Source of the DNA: an uncultured Clostridia bacterium | Lineage (GTDB): Bacteria > Bacillota > Clostridia > Oscillospirales > Acutalibacteraceae | Length of the DNA: 64,000 nucleotides | Direction: 5' to 3' | Assembly (NCBI GenBank): GCA_938034875.1 | Contig: CALHND010000017.1 | Coordinates: forward strand, 62,001-126,000 | Shown: positions 25,781 to 35,483 of the stretch, one piece after another | How the letters are laid out: every line of letters starts with the position of its first letter | How positions within the stretch are numbered: position 1 is the first letter of the stretch | Notes under the pieces: generated by a model | What the model was told of the DNA's origin: nothing | Seen by the model: only the letters and a program-made list of their open reading frames with translations | The model's database searches: none | Position numbers and translations under genes: made by a program

Positions 25781-26615
25781 TCTTGTTGTCCTTTCCGCCG
25801 TTCATTCTGCTTTCTGCAGTTTCGGTCAGTCCAATATACACAATATTTTGTAAAATGCCGCTAAAACGCTTTATTTCCAGTAGTTCCATAGCAGCTCCTG
25901 CCTGCGCTGAACAGACATTCATCGTCATTAATGCACTGTCTGTACTGCTCATTTTAAGAGGGTTAAATCCGCCGCTTTTTATATCGTCTTCAAGGTCACA
26001 AACGGCATCAATCAAATAAATCCATTTTCCGATGCAGTAACCCATACGGGATAAAACCCGCTTGTCTGTACTGCTTTCGGAGCAGAGGGAAAAAATCTCT
26101 TCCATTGCTTTAGCGGTCGGCTCTGCAGCCTCGTCCATACTGACATTGGGAGTTTTTTCTACCTTAATTTGATATTGTAACATATTTTCTATGGATTTTG
26201 CAACATTAGGATATAATTTTACAGCCTTTTCATATTTTCGTGAAAAAATTACACGTGCAACTTTGTATCCAAATCGTTTAAAACCCTTTGAATCGTCAAT
26301 GTTGTCAAGGATTTTACCATAAACACTAATAACCGCAGTTGCCGAAACAAAATCAAAAATATCATCCTGCCCAAGCATATATGTACATTTTTTAAATGGA
26401 TTGTACACGCAGTGCTTTTTGGCATAGTCGGGATCGCTGTCGGCAAGGGCAAGTTTTAACACCGCTAAAAATGTAAAATCATAGCTTAGTGTCATACGGG
26501 CAATATGCCCGTACTGCTTGCCCATGCGTTTGCAAAGCGTGCAATATGCAGCACGGTAGGTTTCATATTCACAAACTTTTAATTGGCTGTTATATGGTCT
26601 TACATATCCGAACAA
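25764..26615 (-). CDS. DUF5685 family protein
   Basis: The product has 283 residues and the family start MFGYVRPYNSQLKVCEYETY, then a CxxC motif (YCTLCKRMGKQYG). The rest looks helical, with DAVCDLEDDIKSGGFNPL near the C-terminus. The function is unknown; in Clostridia it is often followed by a J-domain protein, as here. The start is TTG 26615, seven bases after GGAGGTG. It lies 16 bases past the uvrA stop and is probably cotranscribed with uvrBA. Confidence 0.82.
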   Translation of the reverse strand: MFGYVRPYNSQLKVCEYETYRAAYCTLCKRMGKQYGHIARMTLSYDFTFLAVLKLALADSDPDYAKKHCVYNPFKKCTYMLGQDDIFDFVSATAVISVYGKILDNIDDSKGFKRFGYKVARVIFSRKYEKAVKLYPNVAKSIENMLQYQIKVEKTPNVSMDEAAEPTAKAMEEIFSLCSESSTDKRVLSRMGYCIGKWIYLIDAVCDLEDDIKSGGFNPLKMSSTDSALMTMNVCSAQAGAAMELLEIKRFSGILQNIVYIGLTETAESRMNGGKDNKNEKPI

Positions 26616-26630
26616 AACGGCACCTCCGAA

Positions 26631-29456
26631 TTAAAGCATTTTTTTGAGATACATACCGGTAAATGAGCCATCTGCAGCAGCTACCTGTTCAGGAGTGCCG
26701 GCAGCAATAACTTTACCGCCGTGAGTACCTCCTCCGGGGCCTAAATCGACTATATAATCAGCTGTTTTTATAATGTCCAAATTGTGTTCGATTACAACTA
26801 CTGTGTTACCTGCATCGACCAGCTTGCCTAGGACATTTATAAGCTGATGCACATCGGCGGTGTGCAGACCCGTTGTAGGCTCGTCAAGAACATATATAGT
26901 CTTACCTGTAGATATTTTTGCAAGCTCTGTCGCAAGTTTAACACGCTGTGCCTCACCGCCCGAAAGGGTAGTAGCGGGCTGACCGAGCTTAACATAGCAC
27001 AAACCTACATCAAAAAGAGTTTTTAGCTTACGGTGAATCTTTTTATGGTTTTCAAAGAAGCCCATAGCTTCCTCAACGGTCATATCCAGAATGTCGTAAA
27101 TATTTTTACCCCTATACTTAACTTCAAGAGTTTCGCGGTTGTAGCGTTTGCCCTTGCAAATCTCGCACGGAACATAAATATCGGGTAAAAAGTGCATTTC
27201 GATTTTAAGGATACCGTCACCGTCACAGGCCTCACAGCGACCGCCCTTAACATTAAAGCTGAAACGGTTAGCTCCGTATCCTCGCATCTTGGCGTCCGCT
27301 GTTTGTGCAAACAGCTCACGAATGTCATTAAAAACACCCGTGTATGTGGCTGGGTTTGAGCGAGGCGTACGCCCGATTGGCGACTGGTCAATGTCGATAA
27401 TTTTATCAAGTTGTTCAATTCCGTCAATACCGTCATGGTCTCCGGCAAAGGTTTTGGCTCGATTAAGCTCATTTGCAAGCTTTTTATAAAGTATTTCATT
27501 TATCAGAGAGGATTTGCCTGAGCCCGAAACACCCGTTACACACACTAATTTACCGAGCGGAATAGCTACATTTATATTTTGCAAATTATTTTGCCTTGCA
27601 CCGCGTATTACAAGCTGCTGTCCGTTACCTTCGCGCCGTTTTTGCGGTACGGGAATGGAGCATCTGCCCGAAAGATAAGCACCTGTAATCGAATTTTCAC
27701 AATTTTTAATATCCTCTACTGTGCCGGCGCAGACAATGTTACCCCCGTGTACTCCTGCACCAGGGCCAACATCAACAACATAGTCGGCGGCATACATTGT
27801 GTCCTCGTCATGCTCAACTACAATTACCGTATTGCCAATGTCACGCAAATGACGCAGTGTGCCGATCAATTTTTCATTGTCACGTTGGTGCAGACCGATG
27901 CTCGGCTCGTCCAGAATGTACATTACACCCATAAGCGATGAGCCAATTTGCGTGGCAAGACGGATACGCTGACTTTCGCCGCCCGACAGTGTTGCCGAAG
28001 CACGAGCGAGAGTAAGATAATCAAGTCCCACACTATTTAAAAACGATAATCTTTCACGAATTTCTTTTAATATTCCACGAGCTATCATTTCTTCGCGGTT
28101 ATTTAGTTTCAGTTCACCAAAAAATGCAAGCGCATCGTCTACATTCATGTGACAGCAATCGTTGATGTTCTTGCCTCCGACTGTGACAGCCATTGCAATA
28201 GGATTCAACCTTGCGCCGTGACATTCGGGACAATCACACGCGTTCATAACTGTTTCTATTTCGGCTCTTGACGCCTCACTTGTTGACGATGCATATCGTC
28301 TCTCAAGGTTGTTTATAATGCCTTCAAACGCTGTGTTATAATATCCGCCACCGTAGTCGGTAGTGCGCTCCATTTTGAGCTTTTTATCACCTGTGCCGAA
28401 TAAAATTGCGTGCTGTCCCTCTTTGCTGATTTCTTTAAAGGGAGTGTCCAGAGTGAAACCGTACTCTTTTGCTAGAGCATTATAGTACATATTAGATATT
28501 GAATTGTCTTTATTAACCGAATTCCAGCCGCTCGCATGAATTGCGCCTTCATTAATAGACAAATTTTTGTCTGGTACAACAAAATTCGGGTCAACGTGCA
28601 TAAATGTACCCAGTCCCGAGCATTTAGAACAAGCGCCAAATGGGTTGTTGAACGAAAACATGCGCGGTGCCAACTCTTCTACGCTGATACCGTGTTCGGG
28701 ACAAGCATAGTTTTGTGAAAATGTAAGTTCATCGCCGCCGATAACGTCAATCACAACAATTCCGCCTGATAAAGTGGCAGCCGTTTCAACGGAATCTGTA
28801 AGCCGAGAGTGAATTTCGGGTTTTATGACCAGTCGGTCAATAACTATTTCAATGTTGTGCTTTTTATTTTTATCCATTTTTATTTGTTCGGTCAGTTCAT
28901 ACATATTGCCGTCAACTCTGACTCGAACATAACCGCTCTTTTTGGCGTGCTCCAGTTCTTTTGCGTATTCGCCCTTTCGACCGCGTACAATGGGTGCAAG
29001 CACCTGAAATTTAGTGCCCTCGTCCAGAGTCATAACGCTGTCTACTATTTGGTCAATTGTTTGCTGAGTAATTTCACGGCCGCATACGGGACAGTGGGGC
29101 ACTCCGACACGTGCAAAAAGCAAGCGCAGATAGTCATAAATTTCGGTAACCGTTCCAACTGTGGATCGGGGGTTTTTAGAGGTTGTTTTTTGATCTATTG
29201 ATATGGCAGGGGACAGTCCGTCAATTGAATCAACATCCGGTTTTTCCATTTGACCGAGAAACATACGGGCGTATGATGACAGCGACTCTACATACCGTCT
29301 TTGCCCCTCTGCGTAAAGGGTGTCAAAGGCAAGCGAGGATTTTCCCGACCCCGATAAGCCTGTTAATACGACCAGCTTATCGCGCGGGATTTCCAAATCA
29401 ACGTTTTTTAAATTGTGTTCTCTTGCACCCTTGATTACAATTTTGTTTTGTGACAT
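26631..29456 (-). CDS. uvrA: Excinuclease ABC subunit A
   Basis: The product has 941 residues with two ABC ATPase halves (Walker A GLSGSGKSSLAF near residue 31 and GVSGSGKSSLINEIL in the second half; signatures LSGGESQRIRLA and LSGGEAQRVKLA). Zinc-binding cysteine pairs are CPVCG, CPEC and CEAC...CEICKGKRYN. With UvrB it scans DNA for bulky lesions in nucleotide excision repair. It follows uvrB by 17 bases, with AAGGTG before the ATG. Confidence 0.98.
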   Translation of the reverse strand: MSQNKIVIKGAREHNLKNVDLEIPRDKLVVLTGLSGSGKSSLAFDTLYAEGQRRYVESLSSYARMFLGQMEKPDVDSIDGLSPAISIDQKTTSKNPRSTVGTVTEIYDYLRLLFARVGVPHCPVCGREITQQTIDQIVDSVMTLDEGTKFQVLAPIVRGRKGEYAKELEHAKKSGYVRVRVDGNMYELTEQIKMDKNKKHNIEIVIDRLVIKPEIHSRLTDSVETAATLSGGIVVIDVIGGDELTFSQNYACPEHGISVEELAPRMFSFNNPFGACSKCSGLGTFMHVDPNFVVPDKNLSINEGAIHASGWNSVNKDNSISNMYYNALAKEYGFTLDTPFKEISKEGQHAILFGTGDKKLKMERTTDYGGGYYNTAFEGIINNLERRYASSTSEASRAEIETVMNACDCPECHGARLNPIAMAVTVGGKNINDCCHMNVDDALAFFGELKLNNREEMIARGILKEIRERLSFLNSVGLDYLTLARASATLSGGESQRIRLATQIGSSLMGVMYILDEPSIGLHQRDNEKLIGTLRHLRDIGNTVIVVEHDEDTMYAADYVVDVGPGAGVHGGNIVCAGTVEDIKNCENSITGAYLSGRCSIPVPQKRREGNGQQLVIRGARQNNLQNINVAIPLGKLVCVTGVSGSGKSSLINEILYKKLANELNRAKTFAGDHDGIDGIEQLDKIIDIDQSPIGRTPRSNPATYTGVFNDIRELFAQTADAKMRGYGANRFSFNVKGGRCEACDGDGILKIEMHFLPDIYVPCEICKGKRYNRETLEVKYRGKNIYDILDMTVEEAMGFFENHKKIHRKLKTLFDVGLCYVKLGQPATTLSGGEAQRVKLATELAKISTGKTIYVLDEPTTGLHTADVHQLINVLGKLVDAGNTVVVIEHNLDIIKTADYIVDLGPGGGTHGGKVIAAGTPEQVAAADGSFTGMYLKKML

Positions 29457-29472
29457 TTTTTCACCTTATATA

Positions 29473-31434
29473 TTATTTTCCGGACCGAAGTTGCTCTATG
29501 CGGTCACGCAGGTATGCAGCGTGTTCAAATTCTAGCAACTTTGCGGCATTTTTCATTTCGCGAGTGAGTCGAGCTATCAGTGCCTCACGCTCTTGGCGAG
29601 ATAATCTCTTGCCTGATTTTTCATCCTTGGGTTTACTTGAAATTTCTATAATGTCTCTGATATCTTTTTTAATAGTAACGGGCTGAATACCGTGTTCAGA
29701 ATTGTATTTCATCTGAATTTCACGGCGACGATTTGTTTCTCTGATTGCGTTTTCCATCGAAGGTGTAACGCAGTCGGCATACATAATAACTTCACCCTCG
29801 GCATTTCTTGAAGCGCGTCCTATTGTCTGTATCAGCGATGTTTCGGAACGCAAAAAGCCCTCTTTATCGGCATCGAGTATGCATACGAGGGAAACCTCCG
29901 GTATATCAAGACCTTCTCGCAATAGATTGATTCCGATAAGAACATCAAATTCGCCCATACGCAGGTCGCGTATGATTTCCATACGCTCCATTGTATCAAT
30001 GTCGTGGTGCATATATCGCACCTTAATTCCGGTTTGTTCTATAAAATCGGTTAAATCCTCGGCCATTTTCTTTGTCAGTGTAGTAACCAATACTCGTTCA
30101 CCACGACTGAGGCGAATATTTATTTCGCTGATAAGGTCGTCAATCTGACCGTCGGTAGGTCTGACAGAAATAATCGGATCAACCAGACCTGTCGGTCGAA
30201 TAACCTGCTCAACTATTGTTTCAGTGTGTTCTCTTTCAAAAACGCCCGGTGTGGCTGAAACATAAACGGTTTGATTAATGTGCGAATAAAATTCATCAAA
30301 ATTAAGCGGTCGGTTGTCATATGAAGAGGGTAGACGAAAGCCGTATTCAACAAGATTTTCTTTTCTGGCTCTGTCGCCGCCGAACATACCGCGTACCTGC
30401 GGCAGAGTGACATGGGATTCGTCAACAAAAAGCAGATAATCGTCAGGAAAGTAGTCGAGCAAAGTAAATGGAGTGCATCCGGCAGGCCGTCCTGAAAGCA
30501 CACGGGAATAGTTTTCTATTCCTTTGCACATACCTATTTCACGCAGCATTTCTATGTCATATTCTGTGCGCTGCTTAATCCTCTGAGCTTCAATCAGTTT
30601 TTGGTTCTTTTTAAACCAATCGGTGCGTTCTATCATTTCATCATAAATGTTTTGCAGCGCAACAGCCATTTTGTCCGCTGGGACAATGTAGTGCGATGCG
30701 GGGTAGACGGCTGCGTGCGATAGTACGCATCTTATTTCGCCTGTCAATGCAACAAATTCGCTGACACGCTCAATTTCATCTCCAAAAAATTCAACACGAA
30801 GTGCAAATTCTGAATTGTAAGCCGGAAATATTTCAACAACATCACCGCGAACGCGGAATGTGTTTCTAACAAAGTTAATGTCGTTGCGGTCATACTGCAA
30901 ATCGACCAATCGGCGAAGAAGCTTGTCCCGTGATATTTCAAGACCGGGACGAAGTGAAATAATCATATTACGGTAGTCAATCGGGTTACCTAGCGAGTAG
31001 ATACATGAAACGCTGGCTACTATAATTACATCGCGGCGTTCGGATAGGGAAGCTGTTGCCGAGTGGCGAAGCTTATCGATTTCATCGTTTATAGCTGAAT
31101 CTTTTTCGATGTATGTGTCTGTTCCCGGAAGATACGCTTCAGGCTGATAATAGTCGTAGTAGGATACAAAATATTCTACCGCATTTTCGGGAAAGAATTC
31201 TCTGAATTCACTACAAAGCTGTGCGGCAAGGGTCTTATTATGGGCGAGAACAAGTGTAGGACGGTTTACTTTTTCAATAATATTAGCCATTGTGAACGTT
31301 TTTCCGGAGCCGGTAACACCAAGCAAAACTTGCTCTTTTAACCCGTTATTAATTCCTTCTACAAGTTTTTCAATAGCTTGCGGCTGATCGCCTGTCGGTT
31401 TGTATTGCGAATGCAATTTGAACTTGTCCGCCAT
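29473..31434 (-). CDS. uvrB: Excinuclease ABC subunit B
   Basis: The product has 653 residues: Walker A GVTGSGKTFTMANI, the beta-hairpin region YYDYYQPEAYLPGTDTYIEK that inserts next to the lesion, helicase motif VI region QTIGRASRN and a C-terminal UVR motif (EFEHAAYLRDRIEQLR) for UvrC contact. The start follows AAGGAG. The upstream gap (31435-31620) should hold the promoter; I saw no clear DinR/LexA box of the CGAAC-N4-GTTCG type there. Confidence 0.98.
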   Translation of the reverse strand: MADKFKLHSQYKPTGDQPQAIEKLVEGINNGLKEQVLLGVTGSGKTFTMANIIEKVNRPTLVLAHNKTLAAQLCSEFREFFPENAVEYFVSYYDYYQPEAYLPGTDTYIEKDSAINDEIDKLRHSATASLSERRDVIIVASVSCIYSLGNPIDYRNMIISLRPGLEISRDKLLRRLVDLQYDRNDINFVRNTFRVRGDVVEIFPAYNSEFALRVEFFGDEIERVSEFVALTGEIRCVLSHAAVYPASHYIVPADKMAVALQNIYDEMIERTDWFKKNQKLIEAQRIKQRTEYDIEMLREIGMCKGIENYSRVLSGRPAGCTPFTLLDYFPDDYLLFVDESHVTLPQVRGMFGGDRARKENLVEYGFRLPSSYDNRPLNFDEFYSHINQTVYVSATPGVFEREHTETIVEQVIRPTGLVDPIISVRPTDGQIDDLISEINIRLSRGERVLVTTLTKKMAEDLTDFIEQTGIKVRYMHHDIDTMERMEIIRDLRMGEFDVLIGINLLREGLDIPEVSLVCILDADKEGFLRSETSLIQTIGRASRNAEGEVIMYADCVTPSMENAIRETNRRREIQMKYNSEHGIQPVTIKKDIRDIIEISSKPKDEKSGKRLSRQEREALIARLTREMKNAAKLLEFEHAAYLRDRIEQLRSGK

Positions 31435-31620
31435 GTTCTCACTCCTTACTTTTTCAATTATTTTCTGCTATTTTAATAATATAAATTCACCTGAAATTAG
31501 CCTTAAAACTTGGCGAATAGTATATTAAACGAATTTTGGTCACAAATTTTTCAAAATAGTAAAAGTATTACTATCAGCCAAAATGCAAAATGTTCTGTTA
31601 AATTGTAGTTTGTTTTACGC

Positions 31621-32292
31621 TTACCAAACTAATGGTATTAAACGATATTTAACTTTTTGCTTATACTCACGATAACCATCAAGTTCTTTTTCCAGAAATT
31701 CTTCTTCGCCTTTGATTCTTTTGGTAATGATAAAGGGATATACAAGAAAAACCAAAAATGAATATATTGAACCCAGCACAATTGGCATAGACAAAAACAA
31801 AAGTAATGTGACACTATACATTGGGTGTCTAACAATACCGTACAAACCTGTATCGATAACTTTTTGATTTTCTTGAACTTCAATAGTACGACTAAGGTAT
31901 GTATTCTCTCTGAGCACCTCGGCATAAAGAATATATGCCACAAGAAAAACTATTACGGCACCGATTACAACACCTTTTGGTAGTGTAAACCAATCAAGAC
32001 GGAAATCTAATCCTGCAACGATGAAACCTGCTAAGAACATAAGACCACTCAGTTTTACAACAAGACCTTGTTCTTTTTGCTCTTCTCTGGAATTAAGTCG
32101 CTTTTTTAATAATTTAGGTTTTTTGAACATAATTACAATTCCTGCAAAAAACATTGGTACAAATAAAAGCCCCATAAATAACCAACCGTTAAAAAACGAA
32201 AAAGTACCCGCAGGCAAAAATATAAGTAACCCAACACAAAAAACGCCTAATAAAAATTTAGTTATTGCTTGAATGAATAGTTTTATTGTCAT
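31621..32292 (-). CDS. Isoprenylcysteine carboxyl methyltransferase-like membrane protein
   Basis: The product has 223 residues with about five membrane segments. The C-terminal S-adenosylmethionine-binding region reads GLYGIVRHPMYSV...GEEEFLEKELDGYREYKQKV, the pattern of the ICMT/PEMT family (RHPxY, then E and YxxY). Bacterial members are small integral membrane methyltransferases, mostly of unknown substrate. It overlaps the end of the upstream RluA gene by 35 bases, so the two are cotranscribed. Confidence 0.85.
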   Translation of the reverse strand: MTIKLFIQAITKFLLGVFCVGLLIFLPAGTFSFFNGWLFMGLLFVPMFFAGIVIMFKKPKLLKKRLNSREEQKEQGLVVKLSGLMFLAGFIVAGLDFRLDWFTLPKGVVIGAVIVFLVAYILYAEVLRENTYLSRTIEVQENQKVIDTGLYGIVRHPMYSVTLLLFLSMPIVLGSIYSFLVFLVYPFIITKRIKGEEEFLEKELDGYREYKQKVKYRLIPLVW

Positions 32293-32998
32293 AGCAATTT
32301 TCCACCAAATCCCGTTTTACTGTTCGTTCTTTTTCAAGTTCTATTAGCTCTTTTTTGAAAAGCCAAAACTTGCTGCTCGGTGGTGGAAGTTCAAAACCCT
32401 CAACCGGCTTTTTTGTAATAGGATGTAAAAATGAAAGTCGGTATGAAAAAAGCGCAATCGGGGTTTTACCGTTATCTTTCGTGTCTTGAGTTCCGTATTT
32501 TGTGTCACCTACAATTGGGAAACCGCGTGAAGCAAACTGAACACGAATTTGATGTGTTCTGCCTGTATACAGCTTTATTTTAACCAAAGATAAGCCGTTT
32601 TTTTGACCGAGAACAGTATAATCAAGTTTTGCATATTTTGCATCATTGTTATCTTTTTTTGATACAAACACCTTGCATTTATTCTTATCTTTTATTAAAT
32701 AATCCTCCATTGTTCCTTTCGCTGCAGGATTACCTTCAACCACTGCAAGATACTCTTTCTCAAAACTGTGAGAAGCCATCATTTTTGCAAGCACTTCGGT
32801 TGCCTTTCGGCTTTTAGAATAGACCATTACTCCGCCAACGTTTCGGTCTAACCTATGAATTACATCTATCTTATATACTCGGGTTTCTTTTTGTAACATT
32901 TCGACCATGTTTTTTTCGCGTGAAAAGGGCTCTGATAATACTCCTACGGGTTTAACGCATAAAACTAAAAACTTATCGTTATATAATAATTTTATCAA
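32258..32998 (-). CDS. RluA family pseudouridine synthase
   Basis: The 246-residue enzyme has the catalytic motif VIHRLDRNVGGVMVYSKS (the Asp of HRLD attacks uridine), then YTGRTHQIRVQFASRGFPIVGD and a C-terminal LSFLHPITKKPV. There is no N-terminal S4 domain. The target RNA site cannot be read from sequence. It starts at TTG 32998, after AAGGTGATC. The gap behind it (32999-33160) shows no gene. Confidence 0.9.
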   Translation of the reverse strand: MIKLLYNDKFLVLCVKPVGVLSEPFSREKNMVEMLQKETRVYKIDVIHRLDRNVGGVMVYSKSRKATEVLAKMMASHSFEKEYLAVVEGNPAAKGTMEDYLIKDKNKCKVFVSKKDNNDAKYAKLDYTVLGQKNGLSLVKIKLYTGRTHQIRVQFASRGFPIVGDTKYGTQDTKDNGKTPIALFSYRLSFLHPITKKPVEGFELPPPSSKFWLFKKELIELEKERTVKRDLVENCYDNKTIHSSNN

Positions 32999-33160
32999 CT
33001 CTGATCACCTTTTCATTGCGTTGTTAAAACAAGCATTTCTTTATTAATAAAATGCCGGTAATTATAAATACCTTACAAGTAAATATACAATGTTATTGTA
33101 TCATAAGTATGTGAAAAAATAAAGAAATAATAAATTATATTATGATTTCCTAATAAGCAC

Positions 33161-33201
33161 AAAAATTCGGATGCCACATTTTGTGACATCCGAGAATTTT
33201 T
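33161..33201 (-). terminator. Terminator of the pit-DUF47 pair
   Basis: AAAATTCGGATG-CCAC and GTGA-CATCCGAGAATTTT form an imperfect hairpin with T runs at both ends, 13 bases past the DUF47 stop on the minus strand. Confidence 0.75.
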
Positions 33202-33213
33202 GATTTATTATAA

Positions 33214-33837
33214 TTAGCTGTTTTTCATAACAACGGTTTCGACAACATTTGCAATATGCTCGCCGACATCAGCGCATTTTTCTAAATACATATATATTTC
33301 ACGCCAAGCCATAATGTCGAGCACATCACTACCCGATGTGTGCAAATCGTACATACAGGAAATAAACAGCTTGTCCGCCTCTTCCTCTAATGAATTGATT
33401 TCGATAATATGCTCATGCAGTTTCTTTGAGTGTTTAAAGTCGGCAAATTCTTTAAGAAGTACCTCGACCTCTTCGCAGCAACGAATAACGACAGTTGCAA
33501 ATTTCAAAGCGTCAGGGCGAATTGATTTGATTTGGTTGTAGTATATGCGGATAAGAACATCCTCGATCTTATCGGTCATTTCGTCGATATTGTGACTCAT
33601 GGACAAAATATCTTCACGGTCTATAGGGGTAATGAAAGCCTTTACAAGTGTGTCGAGAAGCTCGTGCTTTTTTACATCGGCAGCATGCTCGATTTGGTGC
33701 ATTTCGTCAAGGCTCTCGCGCAAGGTTTCGGAATTGAAATCGTGCATTATTTTTTCTAATAATTTTGCTGCTCTGCAAGCGTATTCTGTACATTCAATAA
33801 AATTTTGAAAATAAAAAGACTCGTGTTTTTTTGACAT
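33214..33837 (-). CDS. DUF47 family PhoU-like protein (phosphate transport accessory)
   Basis: The all-helical 207-residue protein has PhoU-like segments such as EMHQIEHAADVKKHELLDTL, RDEDILSM-type IDREDILSMSHNIDEMTDKI and SLEEEADKLFI. DUF47 proteins accompany Pit phosphate transporters and are thought to control them. The gene lies 27 bases after pit with AGGAGAT, so the two form one unit. In many genomes DUF47 comes first; here pit does. Confidence 0.92.
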   Translation of the reverse strand: MSKKHESFYFQNFIECTEYACRAAKLLEKIMHDFNSETLRESLDEMHQIEHAADVKKHELLDTLVKAFITPIDREDILSMSHNIDEMTDKIEDVLIRIYYNQIKSIRPDALKFATVVIRCCEEVEVLLKEFADFKHSKKLHEHIIEINSLEEEADKLFISCMYDLHTSGSDVLDIMAWREIYMYLEKCADVGEHIANVVETVVMKNS

Positions 33838-33864
33838 TTGTTTATCTCCTATTCAATCACTTAC

Positions 33865-34917
33865 TTAAAATATGTTAATAAACAGCTTTGCCATAACAAA
33901 ACTGATGAGACCGCAGCCGGGGAAGGTAAATAACCATGTAAGCATCATGTCTTTAACAACGCCGAAGTTAATGGCTGAAATGCGGCGCACAGCTCCAACA
34001 CCCATGATTGCTGTCGTTTTGGTATGCGTAGTTGATACCGGGATACCGAAAAGGCTTGACAATAGCAGACAAAATGCTGCTGCAAGGTCAGCGGAAAAGC
34101 CCTGATATTTTTCAAGCTTTACCATGTCCATTCCGACTGATTTGATGATCTTTTCTCCTCCGACACTTGTTCCCACAGCCATAACAACACTGCACAGCAG
34201 CATAAGCCAAACCGGAATGGGCATGCCGCTTACGTTATCTTGTCCGTTTGAAAAGGCTACACCTAAAAACAGAACGCCGATAAACTTTTGACCGTCTTGT
34301 GCGCCGTGCATGAAGCTCATGGCAGCGGCACCGAAAATCTGTGCACCATTAAAAACTGTATTAGTTTTTCTTCGGTCGGCTTTATAACAAAACATACGAA
34401 CCAAGCGGCAAGTTACCCAACCTGCGATAAATCCGAGTCCCAAGCTGAGAACAAGACCGTACAAAACCTTTACCCATTCATTGAGATTAATGCCGCCAAT
34501 GCCATTATGTATTGCAATAGCAGCACCGGAAAGACCGGCAATAAGGCTGTGACTTTCGCTTGTGGGTATTCCGAAATAAGATGCTCCAACACTGTAAACA
34601 ACAATGGAAAACAATGCAGCGCATAATGCGATCATAGCCTCTTTTGTGTTTCCTCCAAAATCGACCATGTTGGTAATAGTGCTGGCGACTGAACTGTTAA
34701 TGCTTGTCATAACAAATACGCCGAGGAAATTAAACAGTGCACTCATGAGAATGGCAGCGCGGACGCTAAGGCAACGAGTGGTAATGCAGGTTGCGATTGC
34801 GTTAGGAGCGTCCGTCCAGCCGTTTACAAAAATGACTCCGAGCGTTAGTAAAACTGTGACTAGCAGAGTCGGATTTGATAACATACTTTCTAAAAGCTCC
34901 AAAAAAGATACTTCCAT
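33865..34917 (-). CDS. pit: Inorganic phosphate transporter, Pit family
   Basis: The product has 350 residues with about ten membrane segments and the two PiT repeats: GWTDAPNAIATCITTRCLS at the N-terminus and GIPVSTTHTKTTAIMGVG at the C-terminus. It imports phosphate (as metal phosphate) with protons or cations. I chose ATG 34917 because GGAG lies seven bases upstream; the longer frame back to 35034 adds a non-conserved leader. Confidence 0.93.
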   Translation of the reverse strand: MEVSFLELLESMLSNPTLLVTVLLTLGVIFVNGWTDAPNAIATCITTRCLSVRAAILMSALFNFLGVFVMTSINSSVASTITNMVDFGGNTKEAMIALCAALFSIVVYSVGASYFGIPTSESHSLIAGLSGAAIAIHNGIGGINLNEWVKVLYGLVLSLGLGFIAGWVTCRLVRMFCYKADRRKTNTVFNGAQIFGAAAMSFMHGAQDGQKFIGVLFLGVAFSNGQDNVSGMPIPVWLMLLCSVVMAVGTSVGGEKIIKSVGMDMVKLEKYQGFSADLAAAFCLLLSSLFGIPVSTTHTKTTAIMGVGAVRRISAINFGVVKDMMLTWLFTFPGCGLISFVMAKLFINIF

Positions 34918-35121
34918 ATAAATTCTCCAAATAAATAATTTTTTCCACAAAATAAATATATACAGTAACAATACTTCCATTTTACGGCACACATATACAC
35001 ATTTTATTTTTACATATGACAGTCTAATTGTCAATATTTTTTTTTGTGAATCCTGATTTACTGTAAGAATAGTATAAAATCCATTTTAATGTTAAACATA
35101 TCTGATAAAAGGAGTGGTAAA

Positions 35122-35430
35122 ATGGCTGCAATAGAAGTAAATGAAGAAAATTTTGATAAGGTAGTGCTGGGCAGCGATGTTCCGGTTATGGTTGATTTTT
35201 TTGCTAAATGGTGTGCACCTTGTAAGGCGCTGTCTCCTATTATTGAGGAAATTGCCGACCAAAACGATGGTGGATACAAAGTTTGCAAAATTGATATTGA
35301 CGAAAGCCGCAAGCTTGCAGAAAAATACGGTGTAATGAGTATACCGACAATAATGATTTTTAAAGACGGAGAAATAAAGTCCACTCGCTCAGGATTGCAG
35401 AAAAAAGAAGACCTGATGCAAATGCTTTAA
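35122..35430 (+). CDS. Thioredoxin
   Basis: The product has 102 residues with WCAPC (Cys31/Cys34) in FFAKWCAPCKALSP and the cis-proline segment VMSIPTIMIFKDG. It is a cytoplasmic disulfide reductase. The motif is WCAPC rather than the classic WCGPC; this variant is seen in several Clostridia. ATG 35122 follows AAAAGGAG at seven bases; the upstream in-frame ATG is inside the leader. It stands alone, divergent from pit. Confidence 0.92.
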   Translation: MAAIEVNEENFDKVVLGSDVPVMVDFFAKWCAPCKALSPIIEEIADQNDGGYKVCKIDIDESRKLAEKYGVMSIPTIMIFKDGEIKSTRSGLQKKEDLMQML

Positions 35431-35442
35431 ATATTTATATAA

Positions 35443-35480
35443 AAAACGGCTTATTGATTTTATAACCAATAAGCCGTTTT
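35443..35480. terminator. Bidirectional terminator between thioredoxin and tcdA
   Basis: AAAACGGCTTATTG (35443-35456) pairs with CAATAAGCCGTTTT (35467-35480). T runs on both strands serve the two convergent genes. Confidence 0.9.
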
Positions 35481-35483
35481 ATG

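Noticed and set aside
31435..31620. LexA/DinR box upstream of uvrB
   Set aside because: No sequence close to the Gram-positive SOS box CGAAC-N4-GTTCG is present in the gap.
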